Assembly (NCBI GenBank): GCA_002347485.1
Contig: DDXM01000037.1
Coordinates: forward strand, 53,876-117,875
Direction: 5' to 3'
Origin: Anaerolineaceae bacterium UBA2260
GTDB lineage: Bacteria > Chloroflexota > Anaerolineae > Anaerolineales > Anaerolineaceae
DNA length: 64,000 nucleotides
Part shown: in pieces, positions 25,029-33,517 of the stretch
Layout of the letters: each line of letters starts with the position of its first letter
How positions within the stretch are numbered: position 1 is the stretch's first letter
The notes under the pieces: model-generated
What the model was told of the DNA's origin: nothing
Database searches by the model: none
The model's input: only the letters and a program-made list of their open reading frames with translations
Position numbers and translations under genes: made by a program

Positions 25029-25640
25029 TTAATTCGACTTTGTGATGACTTTATTCTCGATCATGCGCGCGATGATCATCTCAACGCACTCATCCACGCT
25101 GTATTTATCGCTTTGCACCTCAAGTTCAGGCGCGTCGGGCGGTTCGTAAGGAGAAGTGACCCCGGTGAACTCGCTGAGCTCTCCGTTGATGGCCTTTTGG
25201 TAAAGTCCCTTCGGGTCGCGCTGCTGGCAGATCTCAAGCGGGCAGGAGACAAAAATTTCCCAAAATCCTCCCTCGGGCAGCAAGGCGCGTACACGATCGC
25301 GATCCGTTCGGAATGGGCTGATAAACGCGGTGATCACGATCAGCCCGGCATTATACATTAATTTTGCCACTTCGCCGATGCGGCGGATGTTTTCCCGGCG
25401 GTCTTCCTCTGAGAACCCCAAATCCGCGTTCAAGCCTGTGCGGATGTTATCTCCATCCAGCAGGCAGGTGTGTGCCTGGAAAGTAAGAACCAGTTTGTGT
25501 TCCAGGGCATTCGCGATGGTGCTTTTTCCGCTTCCTGAAAGACCAGTCATCCAAATGACGAGCGGTTGATGCCCTTTGACAAGGCTGCGCGCTTGCAGCG
25601 TTACCGTGTGCTGGTGAGGGTGAATTTCTTTTGAAATCAA
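25029..25640 (-). CDS. cysC: Adenylylsulfate (APS) kinase
   Basis: 203 residues, the standard size. P-loop [18 protein letters not shown] at about 30-47, the APS-binding [22 protein letters not shown] at about 59-80 and [19 protein letters not shown] are complete. It is therefore an active-looking kinase that converts APS to PAPS with ATP. The start is TTG at 25640 with AAGGTTG upstream. It is the second gene of the transporter-cysC-cysD-cysN operon. Its integrity contrasts with the degenerate copy on the end of CysN. Confidence 0.95.
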   Translation of the reverse strand: MISKEIHPHQHTVTLQARSLVKGHQPLVIWMTGLSGSGKSTIANALEHKLVLTFQAHTCLLDGDNIRTGLNADLGFSEEDRRENIRRIGEVAKLMYNAGLIVITAFISPFRTDRDRVRALLPEGGFWEIFVSCPLEICQQRDPKGLYQKAINGELSEFTGVTSPYEPPDAPELEVQSDKYSVDECVEMIIARMIENKVITKSN

Positions 25641-25680
25641 TTTTTTTCAACAACCTTTCAGGATCGACTCGAACTTTTAG

Positions 25681-26430
25681 TTAAAACCAGATTTGGTACA
25701 GGGTTCTCAGCTGAAGGAAAACGATAAGAATTCCCACGATGATCATGATGGCTTTGCGTGGCAGTTTTTTGGTGACGAAAGCGCCGAGAGGCGCTGCGAT
25801 CACACCGCCGAGAAGCAACCCGAGGATGACCTTCCAGTGAGTGAGGCCGATCGTGACAATGAAAACTACTGATTCTGTAACGGTGACGAAAAACTCAGAA
25901 AAGTTGACCGAACCGATGGTTTTTCGCGGCGAATGACCGGTGGAGATTAAGGTTGATGTAACCACAGGTCCCCATCCACCTCCGCCAATGGCATCCAGGC
26001 TTCCGCCTGCCAGACCAAGCGCTACCAGCAAACCGGTTTTCGGTTCATGGTCGTGTTCGGGGGTCGGACGAAAAGCCTTCCAAAGAATGCGTACGCCCAT
26101 GATCAACAGGTAGATCGAGATCCAAGGTTTGATCATATTTCCGTCAATAGTCGTCAGAATGTATGCGCCCAATCCACCGCCGATCACGCCGGGGATCAGC
26201 AAGCGCAGCACCATGCGTTTGTCGATATTTCCGAATTTAAGGTGCGAGAGGCCGGAAATTAAAGTCGTAACTACCTCTGACGCGTGTACGCTCGAGCTGG
26301 CAATGGCCGGGGAGAGACCGACGGTCAACAGGAAACTATTGGCGGAAACACCATAAGCCATACCAAGGCTGCCATCAATGATCTGGGCGATAAATCCAAC
26401 GAGAACGAGCAACAAGAATGGAACGTCCAT
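25681..26430 (-). CDS. TauE/SafE-family (TSUP) membrane transporter
   Basis: 249 residues, about eight membrane helices, with the two-fold TSUP pattern: FIAQIIDGSLGMAYGVSANSFLL in the first half and LGLAGGSLDAIGGGGWGPVVTSTLI in the second. TSUP proteins move sulfite, sulfonates, sulfate or other small anions across the inner membrane. First gene of the operon, 40 bases before cysC, so sulfate or another sulfur oxyanion is the likely substrate (inference from context). The start has GGGAGACC upstream. A TATAAT lies at 26474-26479 on this strand, about 44 bases before the start. Confidence 0.88.
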   Translation of the reverse strand: MDVPFLLLVLVGFIAQIIDGSLGMAYGVSANSFLLTVGLSPAIASSSVHASEVVTTLISGLSHLKFGNIDKRMVLRLLIPGVIGGGLGAYILTTIDGNMIKPWISIYLLIMGVRILWKAFRPTPEHDHEPKTGLLVALGLAGGSLDAIGGGGWGPVVTSTLISTGHSPRKTIGSVNFSEFFVTVTESVVFIVTIGLTHWKVILGLLLGGVIAAPLGAFVTKKLPRKAIMIIVGILIVFLQLRTLYQIWF

Positions 26431-26473
26431 GAAGGTCTCCCGTGTGATGAGAATAAGGGTAGATCACCCGCCT

Positions 26474-26479
26474 ATTATA
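26474..26479 (-). promoter_or_regulatory. -10 element for the sulfate-activation operon
   Basis: TATAAT on the minus strand, with a predicted leader of about 37 bases to the TauE-like start. The -35 is weak. Confidence 0.4.
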
Positions 26480-26597
26480 ATCCCTAAACTGAGGAGCGAT
26501 TTACGTACAGCTGATAATGTAAGAGCAAAGTGATAATGTCCCTAATATGACAGAGCAATAAAATATCAACCACCCCCTTAAGATGGGTGCGTTTTAG

Positions 26598-26681
26598 TGG
26601 GGCGAGAGGGGGTCGAACCCTCACGATGTCACCATCGACGGATTTTAAGTCCGTTGCGTCTGCCGATTCCGCCATCGCCCC
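26598..26681 (-). tRNA. tRNA-Leu (anticodon UAA)
   Basis: The minus strand folds as a class II tRNA. The 7-bp acceptor stem is GGGGCGA / TCGCCCC with discriminator A at 26598. The anticodon arm is ACGGACTTAAAATCCGT (anticodon TAA), followed by a variable arm (CGATGGTGACATCG) and T arm (GAGGGTTCGACCCCCTC). CCA is not encoded. No intron. Confidence 0.97.
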
Positions 26682-26779
26682 AGGAACGAATCAATTTTAT
26701 CGCAAATCATAATGCGTGAGTAGTAATTCGCGAATAGATCAGGCATTTCCACCATTTTCCACTCACTACTCTCGACTCT

Positions 26780-27427
26780 CTACGATCTTAACGCTTTTAT
26801 GATCTTCGCCCGCGTTGAGTAGAGGTGCACCAATGGTGAGGAGATCCTCCCGCCTACCTGCGCCAACCGGATCGCCGACCGCAGCGTCTTAGCGTCGTTG
26901 AATTCCGGCAGCAAAGAGTAAGCCCGCCCGATCTCGGAGGGATGATGCCCGTCCGAGCCGGCGGTGCCAGCCATTCTGTGCGCGGCGGCGAACTCCTGCG
27001 CCAATTGATTGTAACTGGCGCGTATAACACGCGCGTTGAAGATTTCGATGGCGTCCACCAGCGGGGCGAGCTGCTCGAGCGTTTCAATTTTCCAGCCTGA
27101 ACGATGCGGATCAAAGGGGTGCGAAATGCTGACGAACGCGCCCTGGTCTTTCAACCGCTTGAGCGCGTCGAGCGGTTCCAGTCCGCGGGGCACTTCGACT
27201 GTTACAAACGCAGCCAGCAGCTCTCCTTCGGTCGTTTGCACTTCCTCGCCGGGGATGACGAGGTCAGGCGCGGCTTCAAAGGCTTCGCGCGCTCCGCGCA
27301 GCGTGTTGTGGTCGGTCACCACCACGCGGTCAAGTCCGCGGGTTCGCGCGGCTTTGATCAATTCTTGAATTTTGGTGACACTGTCTTTTGATCGATAGGT
27401 ATGGGTGTGAAAGTCAACTTTGAGCAA
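26780..27427 (-). CDS. PHP-domain metal-dependent phosphoesterase
   Basis: 215 residues from the TTG at 27427, which gives the typical N-terminus MLKVDFHTHTYRSKDS and overlaps the flippase-like gene by 14 bases. An alternative TTG at 27490 would add 21 residues. PHP metal ligands are visible: DFHTHT, VVTDHN, PGEE, ISHPFDPHR and AGSDGHH. Such proteins are trinuclear-metal phosphoesterases, and relatives hydrolyse nucleoside 3',5'-bisphosphates (RNase AM/TrpH-like). Since the upstream operon makes PAPS, hydrolysis of PAP, the by-product of sulfation, would be attractive but is speculation. It is co-directional with the gene upstream and is probably translated by coupling. Confidence 0.85.
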   Translation of the reverse strand: MLKVDFHTHTYRSKDSVTKIQELIKAARTRGLDRVVVTDHNTLRGAREAFEAAPDLVIPGEEVQTTEGELLAAFVTVEVPRGLEPLDALKRLKDQGAFVSISHPFDPHRSGWKIETLEQLAPLVDAIEIFNARVIRASYNQLAQEFAAAHRMAGTAGSDGHHPSEIGRAYSLLPEFNDAKTLRSAIRLAQVGGRISSPLVHLYSTRAKIIKALRS

Positions 27428-28403
27428 TGGAGGCCGCTCCGGGCTCGTTTGAGCATGATCTGGCTGCTTTGGGCCAGAAAAGTATACCAAAGAGCAGGCT
27501 GATCCAAAAGGTTGAAAGCCGGAAGAGAATGGTGGCGCTCACCGCCAGTTCGGGCTGGTAACCCAACAGCACGCTGAGCAGACCCGCGAGCGCCAGCTCC
27601 ACCACCCCCAACCCGCCGGGCATACTCGAGAGGAAGCCGATCATGATCGAGAACGCCAGCACTAGGCAGGCGATGGACGCCAGGCTCAGGTCCGGGGGCA
27701 AACCCAACCCGAGGAGGATCAAAAAGAGGGCGGCGGCCTGGGTGAGCCAGGCGAGCACGTTTAGGAAAAGCGAGAGTGTCAACGGCAGGGGTTTGAACAT
27801 CTTTTCATTGTCGGCGCGCGTAGCGCTGATACGCAGGCGTAGTTTACGCAAAAAACGAAGATTTTCGTCGACATCGAGCAGTTCGCTGCTGGTCGGTTTG
27901 TATTGGAGGAACAGGATCAACAATCCGAGCAACAGAAGGATTGCCAGGAAGAATGGCCAGAAGGTCGGGTAAGCGATCACACCCAGAATGACCAGGACGA
28001 GGATACTTAGAGAAGCCGAGATCTCGTCGATCAGAAAAACAGAATCAACACGATTGAAGGGGATACCGCAGGCTTTGCTGACCCAGATGTTCTTGTAGGA
28101 TTCATTAACATGCGTGTCGGTCGCGTTCAACGCAGACCCGGAAAGGTAAAAGGTGAGGCGTTTGTTGAATGTAATCCTGCGGATCCCAGTGATATTCAAG
28201 GATAGGTTCAGGTTCAAGAATCGCAACAAGTGATGCAGGAAATTCATCGTGAGCGCAAGCAGGAAATACACCCAATTGAAGGAGCTAAAAAAAACTCCCA
28301 ACTGATTTAAGTCACCCAGGAATGTCAGTACCAACAGACTGAGCAGTCCCAAAAGTAAGCCCGGGAGCAGAACCCGGTAATTTTGTCGTATTCCGTTAAT
28401 CAT
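27414..28403 (-). CDS. UPF0104/AglD-like integral membrane protein (flippase-type)
   Basis: About 330 residues from ATG 28403 (GGGGAGAGGG nine bases upstream; the preceding GTG at 28424 is less likely). Eight or so membrane helices with the family marks LRFLNLNLSL, FLIDEISASLSILVLVILG and GFLSSMPGGLGVVELALAGLL near the C-terminus. Relatives are the lysylphosphatidylglycerol synthetase/flippase membrane region (PF03706) and are often found beside lipid-linked sugar genes. A role in moving a lipid-linked substrate is inferred. An extended -10 (TGTTATAAT, 28425-28433 on the minus strand) lies just upstream. Confidence 0.82.
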   Translation of the reverse strand: MINGIRQNYRVLLPGLLLGLLSLLVLTFLGDLNQLGVFFSSFNWVYFLLALTMNFLHHLLRFLNLNLSLNITGIRRITFNKRLTFYLSGSALNATDTHVNESYKNIWVSKACGIPFNRVDSVFLIDEISASLSILVLVILGVIAYPTFWPFFLAILLLLGLLILFLQYKPTSSELLDVDENLRFLRKLRLRISATRADNEKMFKPLPLTLSLFLNVLAWLTQAAALFLILLGLGLPPDLSLASIACLVLAFSIMIGFLSSMPGGLGVVELALAGLLSVLLGYQPELAVSATILFRLSTFWISLLFGILFWPKAARSCSNEPGAASIAQS

Positions 28404-28424
28404 ATTTAAGTACCCTCTCCCCAC

Positions 28425-28433
28425 ATTATAACA
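28425..28433 (-). promoter_or_regulatory. Extended -10 promoter for flippase/PHP operon
   Basis: TGTTATAAT on the minus strand (TG-n-TATAAT, perfect), with a predicted leader of about 15 bases before the ATG at 28403. Confidence 0.55.
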
Positions 28434-28641
28434 ATATTTCAGCTTGATGCTGTTTGCATGCTTGTAAGGTAATTGCTAGGTAATATCAATCTTCTAGCCA
28501 TTTTTACTTAAACATAACCAAAGCAATGATGCTTATTCGTAATCAGAGAGCCAATTTTCTTATTAATGGCATCAAGAGCAGCATCAAGAGCGTCATCCTT
28601 TCTATGGAAATTTGTGACTGTAACCCCAAGCGGCGCCATTT

Positions 28642-28670
28642 TTGACTTTTTATTTCATTTATGCTATCCT
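28642..28670 (+). promoter_or_regulatory. Promoter for MBL-fold hydrolase
   Basis: TTGACT (28642-28647), a 17-base spacer and TATCCT (28665-28670), 48 bases before the ATG. Two direct copies of GCATCAAGAGC (28569-28579, 28581-28591) lie about 50 bases further upstream in an otherwise featureless region (28425-28717). Confidence 0.5.
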
Positions 28671-28717
28671 ACTTGATTGAATACTAGTATTGCATCACTT
28701 AATTAAGGATCTGGCTT

Positions 28718-29563
28718 ATGCATCGCGAACGTGTTTCAGAAAATGTGTATTGGTTTCAAAGTGAAGTTTACGCCCAGGTGACCGCCGGAGCGGTGACCGG
28801 TCCCAATTGGGCTGTGATGATCGACACGCTCGCGCTGCCGGAGGAAACGCTGGAAATGCGTGATTACATAGAAGAAACTGTAGGTGTTCCAGTGCGCTAT
28901 GTGATCAATACGCATTACCACGCTGACCATTCCTGGGGGAATTGCCAATTTCCCGCTGCGACCGTCATCGCGCACTCGCTTGCGCGCGAGGCGATGTTCG
29001 AAAAAGGCGAGGCCTCGCTTGAGTCGGCCAAGAAACAGAACGCGGCTTTCAAGCAGGTCAAGTTGATCCCACCGCATTTGACCTTCTCGACCGGAAGTCT
29101 GACGCTGCGGGTGGGCAAGAAAACCCTGGTGTTGAGCCTCGCGCCTGGTCATTCCGCTGATGGGATCTCAGTCCTGGTCGAAGAGGACAGGGTGCTCTTC
29201 GCCGGCGACGCCTTCATGCCGCTGCCATATATGGTGGATGGCGACCCGGATGTGATCACAGCGACGATCAAGCATATTGGCAAGATGGGACTGGAAAACA
29301 TTATCCAGGGTCACGGGGATATCATCCTGCGTGGTGAAATCGAAGAGGCGACCCGCTCAAACCTGGCTTATATCAACGCGGTGCGCAAAGGGGTGCGGGC
29401 TGCTTCCAGGAAGCGCGACCCTTTGGAAGCGCTGGCGGAGATCAGTATCGAATCATGTGGGAAAAGCCGCGTTACGTTGGGCGGGTTGGGGGTTGAATTG
29501 CATAAGCGCAACCTGCTGTATCTCTATAAAACACTCTCTGAAGAGGAACCCACCACTGAATGA
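28718..29563 (+). CDS. MBL-fold metallo-hydrolase
   Basis: 281 residues. The metallo-beta-lactamase ligand set is complete: NTHYHADHSWGN (HxHxDH, about 67-78), the later His in LAPGHSADGIS, the bridging Asp in LFAGDAFMP, and the distal His in IIQGHGDII. It is a soluble cytoplasmic hydrolase with no signal peptide. The substrate is unknown; relatives include glyoxalase II, quinoprotein-associated hydrolases and lactonases. The start has AAGGA with a spacing of about nine and a good promoter. Single-gene unit ended by a strong terminator. Confidence 0.88.
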   Translation: MHRERVSENVYWFQSEVYAQVTAGAVTGPNWAVMIDTLALPEETLEMRDYIEETVGVPVRYVINTHYHADHSWGNCQFPAATVIAHSLAREAMFEKGEASLESAKKQNAAFKQVKLIPPHLTFSTGSLTLRVGKKTLVLSLAPGHSADGISVLVEEDRVLFAGDAFMPLPYMVDGDPDVITATIKHIGKMGLENIIQGHGDIILRGEIEEATRSNLAYINAVRKGVRAASRKRDPLEALAEISIESCGKSRVTLGGLGVELHKRNLLYLYKTLSEEEPTTE

Positions 29564-29565
29564 TC

Positions 29566-29591
29566 AACCGGCCGCAAGGCCGGTTTTTTTT
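29566..29591 (+). terminator. Rho-independent terminator
   Basis: AACCGGCC-GCAA-GGCCGGTT followed by TTTTTT, right after the MBL stop codon; it overlaps the end of the convergent membrane-protein gene, so it may work for both directions. Confidence 0.92.
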
Positions 29592-30402
29592 AGGCGAGGA
29601 TGAAACCTGTAAGTATGAACAGCGAGGCCATGAGAACAGGTTCAAGCCACAACGCCCGCCCACTGAGTTTTTCGTCGAAATTGAACGCGACAGTCACCAT
29701 GCCATACAATAACCCGAGCAGGATAAGGCTGAATTGGACTGGTCGCAGCGGCAGATAAAACAACGCCGCAGCAATCTGCGTAATGATGAGTGTCAGGGCA
29801 GCCGACCAGTTGGTGCGCCACTTTCCGCCGCTATGCAGGAAGAGGGAGCGGGAGGTGAGCAGAAAAACAGCGGGGACGATGGCCGCAATGAGGATGTAAA
29901 GGCGATAACCAGCGCCGGAAATCGACAGCACGATGATCAGGAACAGCGCGTAACTCACCGCGTCGAGCCCCAGCACGGCGAAAGAGTAGCGTAAATCATC
30001 CGGGTCAACGGAAATATACTCCACCATCAGGATACTCGCCAGCAGCACCGCCCCGAAGCCGAACACGATCCACCAGGTTGGACCCAGGGGGAGGGTGCCC
30101 AGGCTAATGCCGATGGCTACCGCGGTGAAGGCGGGTACCAGCCAGTGGTGCCAGCGCGTTGGGTTTGCTGCGTGCGGGTGGGTTGAGATGATCCAGTCCG
30201 ATCCGGTGGCGGCGAGGATGGCCCCGACAGCGGCGACGAGCGTGCCGAAATTGAACCTGAGCACCAGCAGGAAACCTGGCAACTGAAGGTTGAAGGTGCG
30301 CGCGGGCAGCCTGATAAACGCGGTCGTTGAGTACGCCAGCAGGATCATGGCGATTACGATGCTTAACTTTTGAATGTCAGGGGTGTGCCGGTGTTCGTTC
30401 AC
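29590..30402 (-). CDS. Polytopic membrane protein of unknown function
   Basis: About 270 residues from the GTG at 30402 (VNEHRHTPDIQKLSIVIAMI). I count eight to nine hydrophobic helices and no recognisable domain. Charged residues lie mainly at the loops (HPHAANPTRWHH, VDPDDLRY). The longer reading to 30480 is unlikely, because a TAAAAT -10 (30410-30415, minus) would place the RNA start next to this GTG. Divergent from another membrane-protein gene across a region with three direct repeats. Confidence 0.6.
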   Translation of the reverse strand: MNEHRHTPDIQKLSIVIAMILLAYSTTAFIRLPARTFNLQLPGFLLVLRFNFGTLVAAVGAILAATGSDWIISTHPHAANPTRWHHWLVPAFTAVAIGISLGTLPLGPTWWIVFGFGAVLLASILMVEYISVDPDDLRYSFAVLGLDAVSYALFLIIVLSISGAGYRLYILIAAIVPAVFLLTSRSLFLHSGGKWRTNWSAALTLIITQIAAALFYLPLRPVQFSLILLGLLYGMVTVAFNFDEKLSGRALWLEPVLMASLFILTGFILA

Positions 30403-30409
30403 AACTCCA

Positions 30410-30415
30410 ATTTTA
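30410..30415 (-). promoter_or_regulatory. -10 element implying a leaderless transcript
   Basis: TAAAAT within GGGGTAAAATTGG on the minus strand. Transcription would begin about seven bases later, essentially at the GTG start at 30402. Confidence 0.45.
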
Positions 30416-30434
30416 CCCCATCCGCAATTGTCCT

Positions 30435-30473
30435 CATGAGGGATACACATGAGGGATAACAACATGAGGGATA
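30435..30473. repeat. Three direct repeats CATGAGGGATA between divergent genes
   Basis: Copies at 30435-30445, 30448-30458 and 30463-30473, spaced 13 and 15 bases start to start. They occupy the -65 to -28 region of the rightward promoter and lie just upstream of the leftward one, so they are candidate operator half-sites. Confidence 0.7.
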
Positions 30474-30496
30474 AGAACAAGCCGCAAAGGCAGATA

Positions 30497-30505
30497 TGGT
30501 AAAAT
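30497..30505 (+). promoter_or_regulatory. Extended -10 promoter, probably leaderless
   Basis: TGGTAAAAT ends ten bases before the ATG at 30516, so the predicted 5' end is only three to four bases from the start codon. No Shine-Dalgarno sequence is present. Confidence 0.5.
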
Positions 30506-30515
30506 TGATGCCTGT

Positions 30516-31538
30516 ATGAATGCGAACGAACCGTTGGTAAATGTCACACCCCCCAGACTGTTTCCCACTCTGCTAAAAGGCTTCAACACGGTTGCCGGGA
30601 AAGTTCACCTGATCCTGATCCCGCTGCTGGTGGACCTCTTTCTGTGGTTGGGACCCAAGCTAAGGGTCTATGAATTGTTCACCCCTCTCGTCAATGATCT
30701 CACGAGCACCTTGTCCAGGATCGCCTCTAATGACATCCTCGAGACGGTTAACGCGACGACTGCGATGTACAGCGAGTTTCTCGCCAATTTTAATTTCTTT
30801 ACCCTGGTGCGAACGCTACCGGTTGGGGTTCCAAGCCTGCTGGCGCGCATGAACACGGTCACCGCGCCGCTTGACCTGGCAGGCGTGCTGGAAGCCTCGT
30901 CCATACGCGTGGCGATCGGGGTCTTTGGCGCCCTGCTTGTGGTAGGCTTCTTCCTGGGGACAGTATATTTTGATCTGATCGCCAGGCAGACGCTGCAGGA
31001 AAGCGTAAAATTCACCTGGAAAAGGTTATTCAGCGAGTACACACAATCACTGCTCTTTTTCCTGGTGCTGGTCCTGCTTTTGCTGATGGTCTCTGCGCCA
31101 ATATTTTTACTAATCTCGGTTTTTTCTTTGCTCAATGCTGCACTCGCGCAATTCGTTCTGATGTTGATGCTTTTCATGCTGATGTGGATCGCGCTGCCAC
31201 TGGTTTTTTCGCCGCACGGCATTTTCTCTCTCGAGCAGAAAGCAGTGACCTCCATTTTACTGTCCATGCGCATGGTGCGCTTTTTCGTGCCCGGCACCAG
31301 CCTGTTCATCATTTTCTGCATCCTGATCAGCGAGGGGATGAATATGCTATGGATCATGCCAGGCAGTGAATCATGGCTGCTCGCGCTGGGAATCAGCGGG
31401 CACGCGTTCGTTGTTACCGCCCTGCTTTGCGCGAGCTTTTTTTACTATCGGGATGGGCTGAAGTGGATGCAGTTCAATTTGGAAAGAATCCAGGAACTTA
31501 GAAACAAAAAAGAAAGCGGAGGAACACCCCTTGAATAA
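30516..31538 (+). CDS. Membrane protein of unknown function upstream of gyrB
   Basis: 340 residues with about six hydrophobic helices (notably [58 protein letters not shown]). I recognise no catalytic motif; the overall pattern recalls bacterial multi-helix proteins of the DUF-type glycerophosphoryl-diesterase membrane domain, but this is weak. It starts without a ribosome site close to an extended -10 and overlaps the gyrB start by 8 bases, so gyrB is probably cotranscribed and translationally coupled with it. Confidence 0.7.
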   Translation: MNANEPLVNVTPPRLFPTLLKGFNTVAGKVHLILIPLLVDLFLWLGPKLRVYELFTPLVNDLTSTLSRIASNDILETVNATTAMYSEFLANFNFFTLVRTLPVGVPSLLARMNTVTAPLDLAGVLEASSIRVAIGVFGALLVVGFFLGTVYFDLIARQTLQESVKFTWKRLFSEYTQSLLFFLVLVLLLLMVSAPIFLLISVFSLLNAALAQFVLMLMLFMLMWIALPLVFSPHGIFSLEQKAVTSILLSMRMVRFFVPGTSLFIIFCILISEGMNMLWIMPGSESWLLALGISGHAFVVTALLCASFFYYRDGLKWMQFNLERIQELRNKKESGGTPLE

Positions 31539-33450
31539 TCAACCCACCAGTTACGGCGCCAAGGATATCCAGGTTCTGGAGGGTCTCGAGGCGGTCCGGC
31601 GTCGTCCCGGCATGTACGTGGGTGGCACCGACCTGAAAGCCCTGCACCACCTCGTTTACGAAGTTGTCGACAACTCGATCGATGAAGCACTAATGGGCGC
31701 TTGTGACCGGATTGATGTAACCATCCACCCGGACAGCAGCGTCACAGTGATAGATAACGGGCGCGGCATCCCTGTGGATATCCACCCTGATAAGCAAAAA
31801 TCCGCGCTCGAGATCGTCATGACCGTACTGCACGCGGGCGGTAAATTTGGGCATTCGTCCTATAAAGTATCCGGCGGTTTGCACGGCGTGGGTGTTTCCG
31901 CGGTAAACGCGCTATCAGAGTGGTGTGAGGTGCATGTTTATCGCGATGGTCACGAGTATTTCCAGCGCTACGAACGCGGCATCCCGCAGGAGCCCGTGAA
32001 GGTGATCGGTAAATGCCCGCCCAATAAGACTGGCACCACCACCACCTTCAAGTTCGACCGTGAAATATTCAAGGGTGAAGTCGATTTCAAGTTCGAAACG
32101 CTTCTACAGCGTTTTCGCGAGATGGCATTTGTCACGCGTAATGTGAAGATCAAGTTGATGGACGAGCGACCGCCTGAGAAGGAAACCACTTTTCTGTTTG
32201 AAGGCGGGATTGTCTCTTTTGTGCGCTATATCAACCGCAATCGCGAGGTGTTGCACCCTGTGTATTACGCGGAAAAGGAAATTGAGAACATTGGCATCGA
32301 GGTCGCCGTTCAGTTCACCGACGCTTTCAACGAGTCGGTCTATTCTTTTGCCAACACAATCAACACCATTGACGGCGGCACGCACCTCACCGGCATGCGC
32401 ACAGCCATCACCCGTGTCATTAATGATTACGCACGGCGCACAAATTTACTGAAGGACGCCGATCCCAACTTCACCGGCGATGATACCCGCGAGGGCATGA
32501 CTGCCATTGTGAGCGTCAAGCACCCTGACCCGCAGTTTGAGAGCCAGACCAAGGTCAAGTTGATGAACCCGGAAGTGCAGACCTATGTGCAGCAGGTGGT
32601 CGGCGAATCGTTCAGTATTTTCCTGGAGGAGAATCCGTCGGCGGGCAAAGCGATTGTTTCCAAATGTCTCACCTCGGCTCGCGCGAGAGACGCGGCACGT
32701 AAGGCGCGCGACCTGGTCATCCGGAAATCCGCGCTGGAATCCCTCACGCTGCCCGGAAAGCTGGCGGACTGCTCCGACAAGGACACCAACCGCACTGAAA
32801 TGTACATCGTGGAAGGCAACTCGGCGGGCGGTTCAGCCAAGCAGGGACGCGACCGGCACTTCCAGGCCATCTTACCGCTGCGTGGTAAGATCCTCAACAC
32901 GGAACGCGCACGGTTGGACAAGATCCTGGGAAATGAAGAGATCAAGTCCATCATCTCCGCGCTGGGCACCGGTATCGGCGACAATTTTGATATCAAGAAC
33001 CTGCGCTATGGGCGCGTGATCATCATGACCGATGCTGATGTGGACGGCAGCCACATTCGCACGCTGCTATTAACTTTCTTCTTTCGCTACATGCCGAGGA
33101 TCATCGAGGAAGGTCACCTGTTTATCGCACAACCCCCGCTTTACCGCATCGCGCATAAATCCCAGGTGCGTTACGCGTATTCTGAAGCCGAAAAGGACAG
33201 CATCCTCAAGGATATGGGAGCTTCCGCTGAGAAAGCGTCCCTGCAACGGTATAAAGGTTTGGGTGAAATGAATCCCCCGCAATTGTGGGAGACGACCATG
33301 AACCCGGAAACCCGTACCCTGCTGCAGGTTTCGATCGAGGACGCGGCAGCGGCAGACCGTACCTTCGACATGCTGATGGGATCGGCAGTGCCCCCGCGCA
33401 CGAGGTTTATCACCACTCACGCGCATGCGGTGCGCAACCTGGATATTTGA
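31531..33450 (+). CDS. gyrB: DNA gyrase subunit B
   Basis: 639 residues, the short GyrB type without the E. coli insertion. GHKL ATPase: [45 protein letters not shown]. Transducer follows, then TOPRIM with [37 protein letters not shown] and the C-terminal [19 protein letters not shown]. It supercoils DNA with GyrA, using ATP. The TTG start at 31531 has GCGGAGG nine bases upstream and overlaps the preceding gene. One notable residue is N430 in EGNSAGGSA. GyrB proteins normally have Asp here (E. coli D426), and D426N is a known quinolone-resistance change. ParE is the alternative, but the sequence reads as GyrB. Confidence 0.95.
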   Translation: MNNQPTSYGAKDIQVLEGLEAVRRRPGMYVGGTDLKALHHLVYEVVDNSIDEALMGACDRIDVTIHPDSSVTVIDNGRGIPVDIHPDKQKSALEIVMTVLHAGGKFGHSSYKVSGGLHGVGVSAVNALSEWCEVHVYRDGHEYFQRYERGIPQEPVKVIGKCPPNKTGTTTTFKFDREIFKGEVDFKFETLLQRFREMAFVTRNVKIKLMDERPPEKETTFLFEGGIVSFVRYINRNREVLHPVYYAEKEIENIGIEVAVQFTDAFNESVYSFANTINTIDGGTHLTGMRTAITRVINDYARRTNLLKDADPNFTGDDTREGMTAIVSVKHPDPQFESQTKVKLMNPEVQTYVQQVVGESFSIFLEENPSAGKAIVSKCLTSARARDAARKARDLVIRKSALESLTLPGKLADCSDKDTNRTEMYIVEGNSAGGSAKQGRDRHFQAILPLRGKILNTERARLDKILGNEEIKSIISALGTGIGDNFDIKNLRYGRVIIMTDADVDGSHIRTLLLTFFFRYMPRIIEEGHLFIAQPPLYRIAHKSQVRYAYSEAEKDSILKDMGASAEKASLQRYKGLGEMNPPQLWETTMNPETRTLLQVSIEDAAAADRTFDMLMGSAVPPRTRFITTHAHAVRNLDI

Positions 33451-33456
33451 TCGAAA

Positions 33457-33482
33457 AACTCCCGGCATTCAAGCCGGGAGTT
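33457..33482 (+). terminator. Rho-independent terminator after gyrB
   Basis: AACTCCCGGC-ATTCAA-GCCGGGAGTT, a perfect 10-bp stem followed by GTTTATAATT, starting six bases after the stop codon. Confidence 0.85.
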
Positions 33483-33517
33483 GTTTATAATTATTGATGA
33501 ATGAGTAGGAGGAGACC

